A program made the translations under genes and the position numbers. Under the pieces are notes generated by a model, which searched no databases, was not told where the DNA came from, and saw only the letters and a list, made by a program, of their open reading frames with translations. Shown one piece after another: positions 12,324-23,907 of a stretch of DNA of 64,000 nucleotides. Origin of the DNA: Phorcus lineatus. Lineage: Eukaryota; Mollusca; Gastropoda; Trochida; Trochidae. Position 1 is the stretch's first letter. The number at the start of each line of letters is the position of its first letter. The stretch covers positions 24,122,960 through 24,186,959 of the forward strand of contig OV121084.1 of assembly GCA_921293015.1 (NCBI GenBank). The letters are read 5' to 3'.

Positions 12324-14748
12324 GGTAGTAACATGATAAATATTCTATTTGAAGTATTATTCTTCCCATTGCCACTTTTATGTTATTCGGTTCTCTTAAG
12401 TAACAATATAATGGTGTAAAGTCTTGGCCAATAAGTCCAACGCAACTTTGGAACCTTATCTACAACCAACAAAGAAAAAAGAAAAAAGGCGTGTTTAAGA
12501 GATCAAATAACCAGTAACATTTACAGGCCCCCTAAGTTATTGAAGGAAATGCATCAATTTTGAAGGAAAACAGTGCCTAATAGAAGGAAAAGCTTCCATA
12601 ATGGAAGGAAGCCAGCTTAATCGCGAAACAAACACGTCAACATCGGTGAAAAACAGTAGAAACAGAGATTTTACGTCCCTAACGGAAGCAACAGCGTCCC
12701 ACTTTTGAAGGAACATCGGTAGACTTCGGAAGGAACATCGGTAATATCCGTGAATTCTCGGTCGACATCGCATCTAAAAATAGTTTGGATTAAGCAGTCT
12801 CCAGCTTCGGTGGGTGTTGTTTTTTATGTTTAATGTGCATTGAAAGCGTAATTGGACAAGGAAACGATGGGGTTGTAGAGTTTTGTAATGAAATTGAGTA
12901 TATAGTTACGGCATAATCTGCTTAGAGTCCGGGTTTTGTTTACATCAGTCAAATTACTTTTTCACTGAAATACAAGAAATTGTTAAGTTGTTTCATTTTT
13001 TTTTGTTATAACGCAAGTCATCAGAAATCATTTGAACATAAATCAACATTTATGGTATTTTTAACACCTATGGTATGTGTATCTTAACCAAAAATAATCC
13101 TCTTATCGCTGATGCAGGTGACTAAACCAATAGTCATAGATTCACTTTTGCTGGGCAAATTCTAATGCACGCAAATAGTTCATCACTCACATCAATCCTT
13201 CTCCTGACGTTAGCAACAAATGTCAGAAAGCGTGCCTTCAGCCTTCAATATTGAAGTTCAAAACACTATACCCTTTCCCATAGTCAACAGGTTAAACACG
13301 TCTTTCCGTAAAAGCCTTCACGTAGAACACATGTAATTTCCCACCTGAAATAACTCATGCTTACCTTCTTCAAATACAGTACGAACATTAAAAAGGTGCA
13401 AAACTCAATGAAAAATCCGTCATAAGTCTCAGTTTATCGCACTCGCGATGCTACATTAATGGAGCGCACTTGATGTGTTTGCCGGCCGAAAAAAAAGAAA
13501 ATTATTGTAAACGCGACAGGAAAGAACGGTGTAAATGGTCATCTTTTTGCTCAGAAAGAATAATGAGTTCATTTCAGTTGCCTTGCCGAGGTGTGTATAT
13601 GACTTTAACTCATTCCGTGTATCATTTAATCGTTTTCAGTGTAGGAGCTGTTGAAAACCCTTGTTCGTACGTTACTTACATCTTGGGCCAAGGGAGGTAA
13701 TAAGGATTTTATTATAAAAACGCTTCACTAAGTTACAGTCCAATAGCCATGTCTAGATACTGCATTCATTATATAATGGAATAGTCGCGCAACGAAAAAA
13801 ACAAAGGTTACGTTGCAACATCAAAGAGCACTGATCATTCAACGTAAATGCTTATGAATAATAGACACTCAATCCAAACACAACTGTTAAACTCTGCAAC
13901 ATATAATCTGAATATCACAGTCCTACTAAAGAAATTGCTAGTTAAACTCCGTCAAATCAAAATGCAACGAGGGTCGAATATTTCTTTAGTTTCATTTAAC
14001 TCAAAAGAAACTCGTTCAGGATATAAGCTAGCCATTTAGTTTATTATTTAGTTTATAAACTGTTTGTCTTTCCATTTTTCAAAATCTTCAGTTCCTCCGA
14101 TTCTCTAACAAAGAGTTACTTCCCTTTGACCACAGAAACACGCCCATTTGGTGCTGTCAAGATTAAATACGGATTAATTTCCTCGGTATCACAGCCGTGA
14201 GCGCAAAACAGACCAAAAGATTAGGACTAGCCTCGTGAATGAAGGGAAAGGTTTAAGTGTTGAATAATGAATACGAGATATGTTTGATTTGCATGGAAAC
14301 GGAAATTGCGAATTAGATCCAGGAAAGAAAGGATAGTGAATAACAACTTTAGTCTGTTTTCTAAGAACTTATCAGATGAAAAATGTAATGAAATGAAATA
14401 AATATTGGCCGTTGGATTTAATTTCGCATGTTCATATCAATTATTATTGACTTATAATGTATCAATGTTGTAAAATGGCCGATTAGTATGAAAAATGTTA
14501 CAAGTTCAATCGTAAAGGAATAGATTTTGAAAAGACCTTTTATCATAGTGTAATAATGTTTGCTCGAGAGAAAATAAATGATGTATCTTAAATATATAAT
14601 CTTGAAATGATGAAAAATCAAAACTGTGCTATTATCAATACAACATAATAACGTTGTTGTTTATAACAATGTCATGTCATAATTAAAATATATTTTTACA
14701 GGTACGTGTCTTAGCATAAACATGGAAGCAACATCAAAATAACCATTC
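12324..14748. other. Intergenic DNA without recognisable genes
   Basis: No exon with convincing splice sites. A short local duplication (GAAGGAACATCGGTA at about 12709 and 12730) is the only structure noticed. Confidence 0.45.
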
Positions 14749-15101
14749 CAAATACAGTTATCTATCCCTCCGAATGCAGTTAGTCTATCTCCCCAAATAG
14801 TTAGTCTATCCCTATGAATAAAGTTAGTCTATCCCTTAGAATAAGTTAGTCTATCCCTAGGAATACAGTTAGTCTATCTTTCCAAATAGTTAGTCTATCC
14901 CTAGGAATACAGTTAGTCTATTCCTCCAAATAGTTAGTCTATCCCTAGGAATACAGTTAGTCTATCTCTCCAAATAGTTAGTCCATCCCTAGGAATATAG
15001 TTAGTCTATTCCTCCAAATTGTTAGTCTATCTCTCCAAATAGTTAGTATATCCCTCCAAATAGTTAGTTTATCCCTGGGAATACAGTTGGTTTATCCCTA
15101 A
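14749..15101. repeat. Minisatellite with alternating roughly 20-bp subunits
   Basis: About 16 degenerate subunits share the core AGTTAGTCTATC. They alternate between a CCCTAGGAATAC-type spacer and a CTCCAAAT-type spacer, giving a higher-order unit of about 45 bp. Copies diverge towards both ends. There is no dyad symmetry or unique spacer, so it is not CRISPR-like. Confidence 0.85.
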
Positions 15102-16273
15102 GGAAGCAAGTCCAGATTTTAAACAAACAATATCCAAAAACCATTTCTCAGGATCTTCATCCAATAATTGATGCAAAATAAAACTTTTAAAATTTCCAGA
15201 GATTTGTGTGCTACTGCGATGAAGGACAAGCTTCTAGGTAAAAAACTGATAAAAAAACAAACTTGATAGCAGCACTCTGGTCGAATTCTTCTATAAAGAA
15301 AGTAACATGCCACGTTAACACTAGTTAGTCAGCTAGTTAGTTAAAAAGATGCTCAAGAAAACCAATTTATCAATTATAGATTAAAGTAACCAGAAATAGG
15401 CTTAAATAGAAGCAGTCCTTCATATTGACACAAACTGATGTATGAAAAAGTATTAGGCGGAGAACCGAACTAAATTGGCATATTAGAGCAAATCTTGAAG
15501 AGATTTGGAAGTAAATTCAATAAAATATCATATTCCTCGCCAGCGTCTCTATTGAGAGGTGATTGCTGGCAAATTACAGATGACATGTGTGAACGTAATA
15601 CAGACAACAAAAACATCTTAAATGTGACAGTTTCGACAATCGACAATGTCATAAGCGATTAATAAACCGTTTGCACTGTACACCAATTAATTCAATTCAA
15701 CATACACACGACATTCATTATATATTTAAGATAATAGAGAGCTTGGCAATTTCAGACAACATTGTCGATAATTATGAAAAAAGCAGCAATAATCTGAACG
15801 GAATCGAGATTTTAGAATTGAAAATCAATATTGTCCCTTACCTTTGACAGACAATGACCTAAGCACTAAGATGTTTGGTAACTCACGGTAATCTCGGGGT
15901 TTGATTACGGATCATGAGGTACTCAATGCGAACTTTACTGTTTGGTGGAAGAAGACCTAAAGCTCTACCGCAGTAGGATGGGCTTAAGTCTCGTTATTCC
16001 AAGAAAAAGTCTAATGATTAATTTCGAGAATCCTGAAGATTTTTCAATGTTCAAATCAATTTAGATTTATACATTCACCCATTACACATTTTTATCCGCC
16101 TTTATAAAGCAGCGCGGGCATTTATGAAGCAAAAGGCAATAGATTTGAAGAAACAATCGTTGCCATTAAAGCGTAAAAACTTATTGCCTATCTCTTGTCC
16201 TCACAGCTGTCTATTGAGATTACGAATTCTATACAAATTTATACTGTGTTGTGGAGCTAGCCCTATATAAATA
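15102..16273. other. Intergenic DNA without recognisable genes
   Basis: No coding exon, RNA gene or repeat recognised between the minisatellite and the CTA microsatellite. Confidence 0.45.

Positions 16274-16347
<74 letters not shown>
16274..16347. repeat. (TAC)n microsatellite, about 24 copies
   Basis: An uninterrupted run of TAC/CTA triplets of about 74 bp. Its reverse frame reads as polyvaline by chance and is not a gene. Confidence 0.98.
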
Positions 16348-16532
16348 AACTGAAGTCATAATCAATAACTCTTGAAGATAAATTGTCAATAGTTATAGTT
16401 AGATGAATGTGCTTACGGTGTGTTCTAACAAAGATTAGAATAACCATTTCTCAATTTCTTAACGAGTCAAACGTGCTTTATTTTGAATGTGAAAATTGCC
16501 ACAAACCTCTATACCAAGAATGTATATTTGAA

Positions 16533-16960
16533 GTCCATTTGGGCGCATGTTAGATGCAGAATGTTCTCAAAAAATTATAAACAACCACCCAGGCAGTAGA
16601 ATGTATCCTGATGGGATCCTCAAACGCTTCGACCTCTTTACTCCAGAATCTGTCACTTCTTTTTTAAATCATCATTCAGAAACGTTGTAACCAGTCGCAA
16701 AGATACTTTGTTCATTATAAATGGCCTGTGTTTTATCATCAAGTTCTCTAATAATCACTTGTCGGTTTACAAAAAAATATTTTCCATAGTCTTTACTGAA
16801 TCATAAATATAATAAATTGACGTATTTTCAGTCCATGTTGGCGCATGTGGTAAGTTCTGAAATATAGAACGATATGGGCAATAGCATGTTTCCTGACAGG
16901 ATCAGTAGTCCGCCCACGCTTCGACCTTTTGACTCCATCTCGTGGATATAGTCTGTCTCT
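16533..16960. repeat. Two diverged direct copies about 295 bp apart
   Basis: The sequence from 16533 (GTCCATTTGGGCGCATGT) recurs at 16831 (GTCCATGTTGGCGCATGT). The blocks CGCTTCGACC at 16625 and 16917 keep the same order and nearly the same spacing (offsets 298 and 292). This is an old tandem duplication of at least about 110 bp. The right copy overlaps the candidate minus-strand exon described separately. Confidence 0.6.
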
Positions 16961-17017
16961 ACGATAGGATACATTATCATTGCCAGTCTTTGTTAACTTC
17001 TTGTATCGTCGGTCAAT
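16793..17017 (-). CDS. Candidate exon or coding remnant, unidentified
   Basis: On the minus strand an open stretch of 74 codons begins right after an AG that ends a pyrimidine-rich stretch (acceptor-like, immediately above 17017) and ends at TAA (16793-16795). It encodes a basic segment including RDGVKRSKRGRTTDPVRKH and later HMRQHGLK. The left-hand duplicate copy (16.5-16.65 kb) encodes a related GVKRSKR and a similar NMRPNGLQ, but with stop codons and a shifted frame. So the frame is preserved in one copy only. There is no start codon at its beginning and I do not recognise the family. It may be a terminal exon, a decayed gene or part of a repeat. Confidence 0.25.
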   Translation of the reverse strand: MDRRYKKLTKTGNDNVSYRRDRLYPRDGVKRSKRGRTTDPVRKHAIAHIVLYFRTYHMRQHGLKIRQFIIFMIQ

Positions 17018-17389
17018 CTACCAGTTGGTACAAGATACAGAGATAACTAAAGCGTGGATTAAGTGAGTTTGCAACTCAGAAGTAAATAAGACGAAAACGA
17101 TGAACTTGTTTAAATGTTTTTTTAAAATGTCAATAAGGTGAAATTACCCCCACCGTAAATATCTTATTTACCATTAAATATAGATTAAAAAGAGCATAAT
17201 ATTATAAGGAATTAGATGGATGTGAATATTACTCTACTCGGATGTTTAGTAGCCAAATGGAAACAGTTCCAACTTCCGGTGGGAAGCCCGGAAAAATACA
17301 AGAATAATCGGCTGAATGGTAAGGGTTACTTGACACGTACATGCGTAATACTAAGTTAAATCTCGTTGGAATCAGGTAAAACTTCACCT

Positions 17390-17578
17390 GTACCTAATTT
17401 TGTTTCTGATCTGAATACTGCCACATTAGGGGTCGTATAAGGTCATGTCAAAGTGACCTTCCATAATATGAAACGGTGCCGATGGTTTTCCAACCACGTC
17501 ACTGATTGAGTGGAGTGGGATGATCACAAAACATGACCCTTATGGGGCAGTTAACAGATCAGAAACGTAGCGAGGTAC
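17390..17578. repeat. Inverted repeat (MITE-like) with about 45-bp arms
   Basis: The arms 17390-17434 and 17535-17578 are imperfect reverse complements; both contain TTTCTGATCTG or its complement and end in GTACC/GGTAC. The spacer is about 100 bp. Just inside the left arm is a second, perfect dyad (AAGGTCA...TGACCTT, 17439-17460). A 9-bp direct repeat GTAAGGGTT lies outside at 17319 and 17618, but the ends next to it are not good inverted repeats. Confidence 0.55.
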
Positions 17579-17917
17579 AAGGGCTATGTTCGTTCTGATG
17601 TCAATTGGATTGCACGTGTAAGGGTTCTCCTTAATATAGGATAGACTGATATATACACGACGTAGATGAGATGACAGTCAATATGTTATTACTCTAAATG
17701 TCAGTAAAATTTCGGCGTTAAGTTCAATATACGGCGAGTCCAAAATATTCGATTTTTTGTCGTGTTATCATAATGGAACGGAACATATGCGCGGTTTTTT
17801 TTCGCGTTGCATTTTAACGAGATTTTGATGTTATTCTGCAGACTGAAGCTTACATCATCACGTCCATGACGAATTCGTTCATAATGTTTTGACTCAATCT
17901 CCCCTTTTGTTGGGCAG

Positions 17918-18036
17918 GTATGCGATTATACAGAAGATAAACCAACAACATGGAGACTGAACATCGACCACTACGAAGAGGAATGTGCTGAAGACTTTAA
18001 AAATCACATGGTCTAAATGTGTATCAGTTCAATAAA
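17918..18036 (+). CDS. Candidate 3'-terminal exon with adjacent poly(A) signal
   Basis: A pyrimidine-rich stretch (CTCCCCTTTTGTTGGGCAG) ends in an acceptor at 17916-17917. A 32-codon acidic frame follows, containing TTWRLNIDHYEEECAEDFK, and stops at TAA 18014-18016. AATAAA lies only 15 nt later at 18031-18036. Acceptor, coding-like composition, stop and hexamer in this order suggest the last exon of a plus-strand gene. I found no partner exon upstream in the window, so either a long intron lies before it or this is a relic. Family not recognised. Chance is a real alternative for so short a frame. Confidence 0.3.
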
Positions 18037-18039
18037 AAA

Positions 18040-20333
18040 TCATTTGATCTGTTTAAATCACTTAATCTTTTGAAATAATCTCTTATTTGGCGGAGGTTAT
18101 TTGTAATAATGTTTGAAGCGAAGCCTATGACGTTTCCGACGGCTCCATTCCAGCAGGATGATACGTCGAATGACCGAGGTCATGACGTATCTTTCAAAAT
18201 TTGCCGGATGACACAGTCGATCGGCACCGAGAGTTCGGTGTAAATTATCATTCCTAGCACGTTTTGATATTATATAACCTTGGTGCGTAAATATGACGGC
18301 CAGTTAACATAACAAAAAAGGAAACAACCACATACAGAAAAGGGAATCAATCCGCATTGTAAAAATCAAGTTCACTGATTAAAACGCAAACAGCAGCTGC
18401 AATCATGCTCTCTAACACTAGCGTTTATCCTACACTTACAACTGTATAGATTTTTAAGGGTCCATTACAATATATATCTATCGCCGATGTCTCGTAACTT
18501 TACTAAAGCAGTATTAACATCCTCTATCCTCTAGACAGACCACAATCCCCTAATCCGACAATGCCGGTTGCAACAAGTCCCTATAAACTGTTCATTACAC
18601 TATAAGTTGCAGTGATTATCGTTGTTTTATGGACAGTGGATCAGTCTGGGCTATGAAGGTTAACTTTGACCTGATTACCTTTCCGCCGTTGATGACACCA
18701 AAGGTGAAGGTTGGTCGTAACACAGTCGGCTTGTTAACCCCCTTGCTAACTCGAGTGTCATCAATTTGCCTGTAATACCTAGCCCGATTGTATCTCGGTT
18801 AGATATTAGCTCTTTACATACCAAACTTACAGTCGGGTCGAGGGCGTGATTTGTCCTAAACTTCCAGCAACGCAGTGCCAAATGTTTGTTTTGGCAATGA
18901 CATAATCAAGATTTCATTGGAGGAGAGACGCAGGAACGCCCGTAAAGATGATCAGGGCTTGTGTGGCATGTTATTTATTTTTAAACATTAGGCTTTATGT
19001 AACCCGACATGGATACCGCGAGCGATTGATTTGTTTGATGATGTTGGTGATTTTATGTATCAAGAAAACAATAGTCTTCATACTAGTTAGATGTGTATAA
19101 TATATGTAGTAGTTCGGACATATAAGTGACTGAATACATTTTATCATACGTCTATTGTCAAAGCATTCATATTGACGCTAAAGCTATACAAAATCTAAAA
19201 CCCTAAAATTTCTCATGTATTTGCTTTATTATTTGATCAAGACAGACTACTTTTGAAAGTAGAAAAAGGTTCAAAAGATGAAAGATTGAAAATGATACCG
19301 TATTTTAATATTCACATAGAATAAGTTCTGTCAAAGTTTTGGACTAGATGTACCTTGTCGCTTTTAAAACCCTAATTTAGTAAACTTCATTGCGAAAACC
19401 GACATCCTAAATAATCACTTCAACTCTTGAAAGTACCACGTTGGCATCATGGTTCTCTAAAAATGGCGTGGTACTTTCTGATGGCTCTTCAAAATGGAGC
19501 CGGGCTAAACTGGACTTAGTCAAGTGTGAGTCGAGATGATAGCCAGTTACCCTAGTAAGCCCTTCTCATCTGCCCTGCCCAATAGATCAAACTTCAATCA
19601 AACTACACATTTCCTGACCCTGATTCGACGAGCTATCACTCCACTCGGGGTTTCAACTCTGCTATACAGCCATCGGTCAAGATCTAAGTCACGATGGACG
19701 CCATTGATTTCCGTTTCCGGTTGGCCGTGATGCCTGATGGACAATCACGTGTCTTATTTCCGGTTCGGAAGAGCGGAGCATATCGATTCTTAAATAGAAG
19801 CTGGTAAGTCACTTAAGGGACATCCCAAAGTTGGAAAATGCATTTCAGAGCCGGAGGCGATTTGTGGACTTGGAATAAAAACATGGAAAAGTAGATGATG
19901 TCGAATTAAAGTCGTTTGAGAGTCGCCCACGATTAGTCTTGTATTGATAGTGAGAGAACTCGTTTAGTAAGGATCACCCCGGGCAAGGGATCTGCTTATT
20001 CAGTTTCTCGCTTCCCGTCCAACCAATTACATATCTCCTTGCCTTCTTTTCACGTTTGAGGCAATCTCAAGCTATGAATAACGAATTTCTCACTATAAAT
20101 CAGTTTTCTCCATGTAAGTTTCAAAACATACATGAATACTAGTATGGTAACTCGTATATGAGATTTTAATCAAGAGTGGCATTTATTCTGGACAAAAGTA
20201 CGATATCTTAATTGAAAAGGTCGTAAAAGAGCAGCTTTGTTGTAGCGCGAGGTAACGCATCTTAATAATTATTAATTGTCGTTTGTGATGTCATAAAAAA
20301 GTGAAATAATCCCCATGGAAGAAGCAGTTATAT
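18040..20333. other. Intergenic DNA without recognisable genes
   Basis: No exon or RNA gene found. A small perfect inverted repeat (AGTACCACG...CGTGGTACT, about 19431-19474) is the only structure noticed. Confidence 0.45.
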
Positions 20334-20376
20334 CCCAAAACCCCTACAGCCCATTACCCCTACACCCCAGTTCCCC
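20334..20376 (-). repeat. C-rich arm of an inverted repeat; G-quadruplex motif on the minus strand
   Basis: Six C-runs of 3-4 bases are separated by 4-5 bases, so the minus strand has six G-runs in G-quadruplex spacing. The sequence CCCCTACAGCCCATTACCCC is repeated inverted at 21711-21730. Confidence 0.7.
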
Positions 20377-20604
20377 TACAGCTTGTTAAAACAACACAGA
20401 CAGTTACCTATCTGGATTAATAGACTCACCCTAACAGGTGATTAAGAGTAGAAGTGGTAGTTTGGAGTGGACATTTTGATTGAAAACATGGAATATGATA
20501 GAACATATGAACATATGAAAATAAAGGAATTAATTTAAATTTGAAATAATTTGATTTAAACATGAAATATGAAATATGTTTCAATTTAATAAACTCAGCT
20601 ATCA

Positions 20605-21500
20605 ATTGTCTCTGTGTTCAGTCTGTGTTTTGGTTTTCGTCCTAATCTAAGCACAGTTGATGCTATATTTGCCCTCCATTCATTGATTAGTCGAACTCTA
20701 AATAGTAATAAGCGATTGTATTGTGCATTTGTTGATTTTAAACGTGCTTTTGATTCAATTGATAGGTGTAAATTATGGTATGAATTGGCCAAATTGGGTG
20801 TCAGAGGGAAGTTATTATTGGTTATTCGTTCTTTATACCTTCATTTAAGATCTTGTGTGAGGATTGGTGGTTTTGATAGTCAGTGTTTTAGAAATAATCT
20901 TGGTCTAATGCAGGGGGAGGTCTTGTCGAGCGTTGGGAACTCGAGGTAAATATTGTGAAAACTAAGATAATAGTTTTCAGAAAAGGTGGTAACGTTAAAT
21001 CGACAGAGCACTGGCTTTATAATGGTACGGTTATTGATGTTGTCGATACTTTTACATATTTAGGAATAGTTTTTAACTATAATAACTTATTCTCGAAGGC
21101 TACATTGCAGTTGTCCGATCCGGGTAGGAAGGCGCTCTTTTCCATATATAATAATACTAGGTCATTGTCATTGAATCCCGAATCTCTTTTATTTGTTTTT
21201 TATTGTTATGTCAGCAGTATTATTTTATGCATCCGAGATTTGGGGACATAATAAAGGATTAAACATTGAAAGATTACACTTGGATTATTGTAAAAGGCTC
21301 TTAGGTGTTAAGAAACCAACATGTAACTCAATGGTTTATGCGTAATTAGGTCGTTATCCGTTGCTATTTAAAAGACAATATAACATGGTTAAATATTGGT
21401 GTAAGCTTCTTGTGTCTGATAACAGTATTTTAAGAGGTTGTTATGAACATCTTAATACTCTTATTTTATTGATACAGACAATATCATGGATGACTACACC
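20605..21500 (+). pseudogene. LINE reverse transcriptase remnant with an internal deletion removing the YADD block
   Basis: The plus strand encodes FGFRPNLSTVDAIFALHSLI, then FVDFKRAFDSIDRCKLWYEL (palm, first catalytic Asp) and GLMQGEVLS (the usual RQGCxLSPLLF position). At about 20930 it jumps, out of frame, to LEVNIVKTKIIVFRKGGN, which in intact relatives lies well downstream. The YADD region between the two is missing. It continues with TFTYLGIVF and, after another frame change near 21220, with FYASEIWGHNKGLNIERLHL, CKRLLGVKKPT and an in-frame stop at about 21343. It is a dead copy of a non-LTR element, 5'- and 3'-truncated. It lies between the inverted C/G-rich arms at 20334 and 21711. 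Confidence 0.85.
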
Positions 21501-21710
21501 AACTTCTAAATGCCTTTGAAGAAATTGTTATTTTATTGTCACCATGTTCAACATCCACAACCTGTACCAATAACGTTTTCATTACGTACCAATTATCTCT
21601 ACAGATATATGTAATAAAGAATCAGTCTGGGTGAGTCCATTGTGTCGCAAGAGGTAACAAACTAGAGATTAGCAGTGCAGTGGACCATAAACTTGTTTTG
21701 ATAAGCTGTA

Positions 21711-21739
21711 GGGGTAATGGGCTGTAGGGGTTATGGGGG
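21711..21739 (+). repeat. G-rich arm of the inverted repeat; G-quadruplex motif
   Basis: Four runs GGGG, GGG, GGGG, GGGGG have loops of 4, 5 and 4 bases, a textbook intramolecular G4 pattern. It is the reverse complement of the C-rich arm at 20334-20376, with AAGCTGTAGGGG also shared just inside. Confidence 0.75.
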
Positions 21740-22885
21740 ACTACCGAAGAAGCCCATATTCAAATGGAATAAAATCTGCATTATGAAATTATTAAACTGT
21801 GCCATATTTTCTTGGTTTAAAGGCACTAGTGACTATTGCGCACCATTATTTCGTAAGTATAATTATTGTACAGATAATGCATATCTCACCTTATCACAAG
21901 TGAACGACCCACACAGGCATTCTACCATTTCACTTATATATGAAATATACATGTATTTAAACTATTAAGTTAATCTGAAAGTATTTAATGCAGCGTAGAA
22001 TTGTAAATACGCATGAACAATATGCATTAGCAATTAGCAATATTTACATTTTGCATATATGTTAAATTGCAGAAGTTAAGGCGAGTGCATATGTTCCCAT
22101 GTGCCCTAAATTAGCCGATTTCAACGTGAAAATGCCTTTATGATCTAAAGTGATTTTAATGAAACGCGTGCAATTTGTTTATAAATAACCCTCGCTTTCG
22201 CTCGGGCAACACCATAATTCATACGTTTTTCGTTAAATTCAAATGATAAGATATCAAACATGAAATGAATATACATTTATAAGACAAGGTGAACGTTAAA
22301 TTCTCTTATAAATAATATATATAATATATGATATTATAAATAATTATCATGGTATGATAAATAGTTTAATCATTTCTAATCTCATCTTTAAAGTTTTATT
22401 TGTATTTTCTGTTAATTTAATTTAATGAGTATCTCAGACATTTTTGTTAAATAGTACATGTGTATATGATTTTACTGGACATAGTAGCTATATTATAATG
22501 TAGTGGACATATTTAAAAGTGTGATTGCACTCTCAACATGTTTATCCATTTGTTATCGTGGCTTATCTGTAATGCTGTTAAAAATATTTTTGATTGGGCC
22601 ATAGACCCAGGATCTATATATCGTACACATCCATGCCTTTCAAAACGTGCTCAAGCACAATGAATTTGCACTAGATATGGTGTCAAAGCTAAAGTAACAA
22701 TTTAATAAATTGGATAAAATCAGCGGGATGTTAAATGTTTTATTTATTTTTATTTGCTGAAATGGTCGGTAAATCACATCATACTCAACAACAAAAATCA
22801 ACCAACCCTCAAAATCACGGTCATCAAAACAGCGACTCACGAAATAGGCTCTTAAAAATTGCCCATCTTCTCAGAGCGGGATATA
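21740..22885. other. Intergenic DNA without recognisable genes
   Basis: AT-rich, no exon found. A short CTCGCTTTCGCTCGG string at about 22191 resembles the stem sequences of the foldback elements at 8.7 and 24.1 kb and may be a fragment of that family. Confidence 0.4.
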
Positions 22886-22957
22886 GCCGTGATCGTCTAG
22901 TGGTTAGGACTTTGCGTTGTGGCCGCAAGAACCCCGGTTCGAATCCGGGTCACGGCA
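22886..22957 (+). tRNA. tRNA-His (anticodon GTG)
   Basis: A 72-nt cloverleaf can be read directly. The acceptor stem GCCGTGA pairs perfectly with TCACGGC (discriminator A at 22957). The D arm contains the A box (TCTAGTGGTTAGGAC). The anticodon stem TTGCG/CGCAA has loop TTGTGGC, giving GTG for histidine. The T arm CCCGG/CCGGG has loop TTCGAAT (B box). There is no intron and CCA is not encoded, as expected in eukaryotes. A TTTTT Pol III terminator follows at 22971-22975. The stems show no mismatch, so it is probably functional; it stands alone with no second tRNA nearby. Confidence 0.97.
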
Positions 22958-23900
22958 TCCCACTCGGGAATTTTTGTTTTCATTTTGCATATTGAAGAGG
23001 TAAAATTAATAGTACAACTCTTTAAAGTGACATTGACACGTTTGTTTAAAAAAAGAGAGGTTTATTTCTTAAAATTTTCCCAAATAAACATTAGTTTATG
23101 CAAAAATGTCTTATTTTCAGAGTCAAAAATTCTCATGACGCATCCCGATCATCCGTAGTCGTATAGCAAATATCAAGTATCTTGCAAAAAAAATGCCAGC
23201 CATTTAGGTGTGAATAGTTTTAAATTATTTGAGGTGGGGAAATGGATTCGTTTAGCTTAAACGACCATGGTACATGGGTTTTAAAACCGTTTCTTTTAGA
23301 AAACTTAACTTGCAATTGAAACATTTATATTCGTTTTTCTTTATCTTAATAAATCTAGCTGTGCTACAATCTGATTGAAATTAGATGAACGTATCGCGCG
23401 CTTCTAACATTGTCCATTATCAATATGCGATACTAATGCGAATATAGCTTGTAAAACTGAAACGAACCTAAACGGAAATAAAACGAAACGAAATAATACA
23501 AGCGGAATTCCATCTGATATTAATAAGATTATCTGTGCTACTGACCCTCGTATGTGTAATAGTTATATTTTATTCATGGTCTATGAAAAATAAGAGTGAG
23601 CAAAGTCAGTGATGTAAGCAGAGAATACATTGCATTCATCGATTTTATCGGTATTCTTTAGGGGTAAAAACACTTCAAAAGTTGGAGAGGGACGTTTAGG
23701 AGGCAAGGAGAAATATTGAGCCCCCCTTTACGTGGAGAAGGGGTGGTGGTTTCTACGCTAATGTATTAGCCAGATCAATAATAGATATTCTATTACTCAT
23801 ATAGTTATTCATAAGCGGTGACATATTTTCAATATGAGCACATGTGCACATATCAGTTTTGCCTAGCAACAATTGTCTAAGCCCAAGTTACAGTATTTTG
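22958..23900. other. Intergenic DNA without recognisable genes
   Basis: Apart from the Pol III terminator just after the tRNA, no gene or repeat was recognised. Confidence 0.4.
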
Positions 23901-23907
23901 TCGTCTT

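Noticed and set aside
14749..15101. CRISPR-like regular repeats
   Set aside because: Subunits are directly adjacent and degenerate with no unique spacers; the DNA is eukaryotic.
16229..16447. Polyvaline-containing frame
   Set aside because: Created by the CTA/TAC microsatellite.
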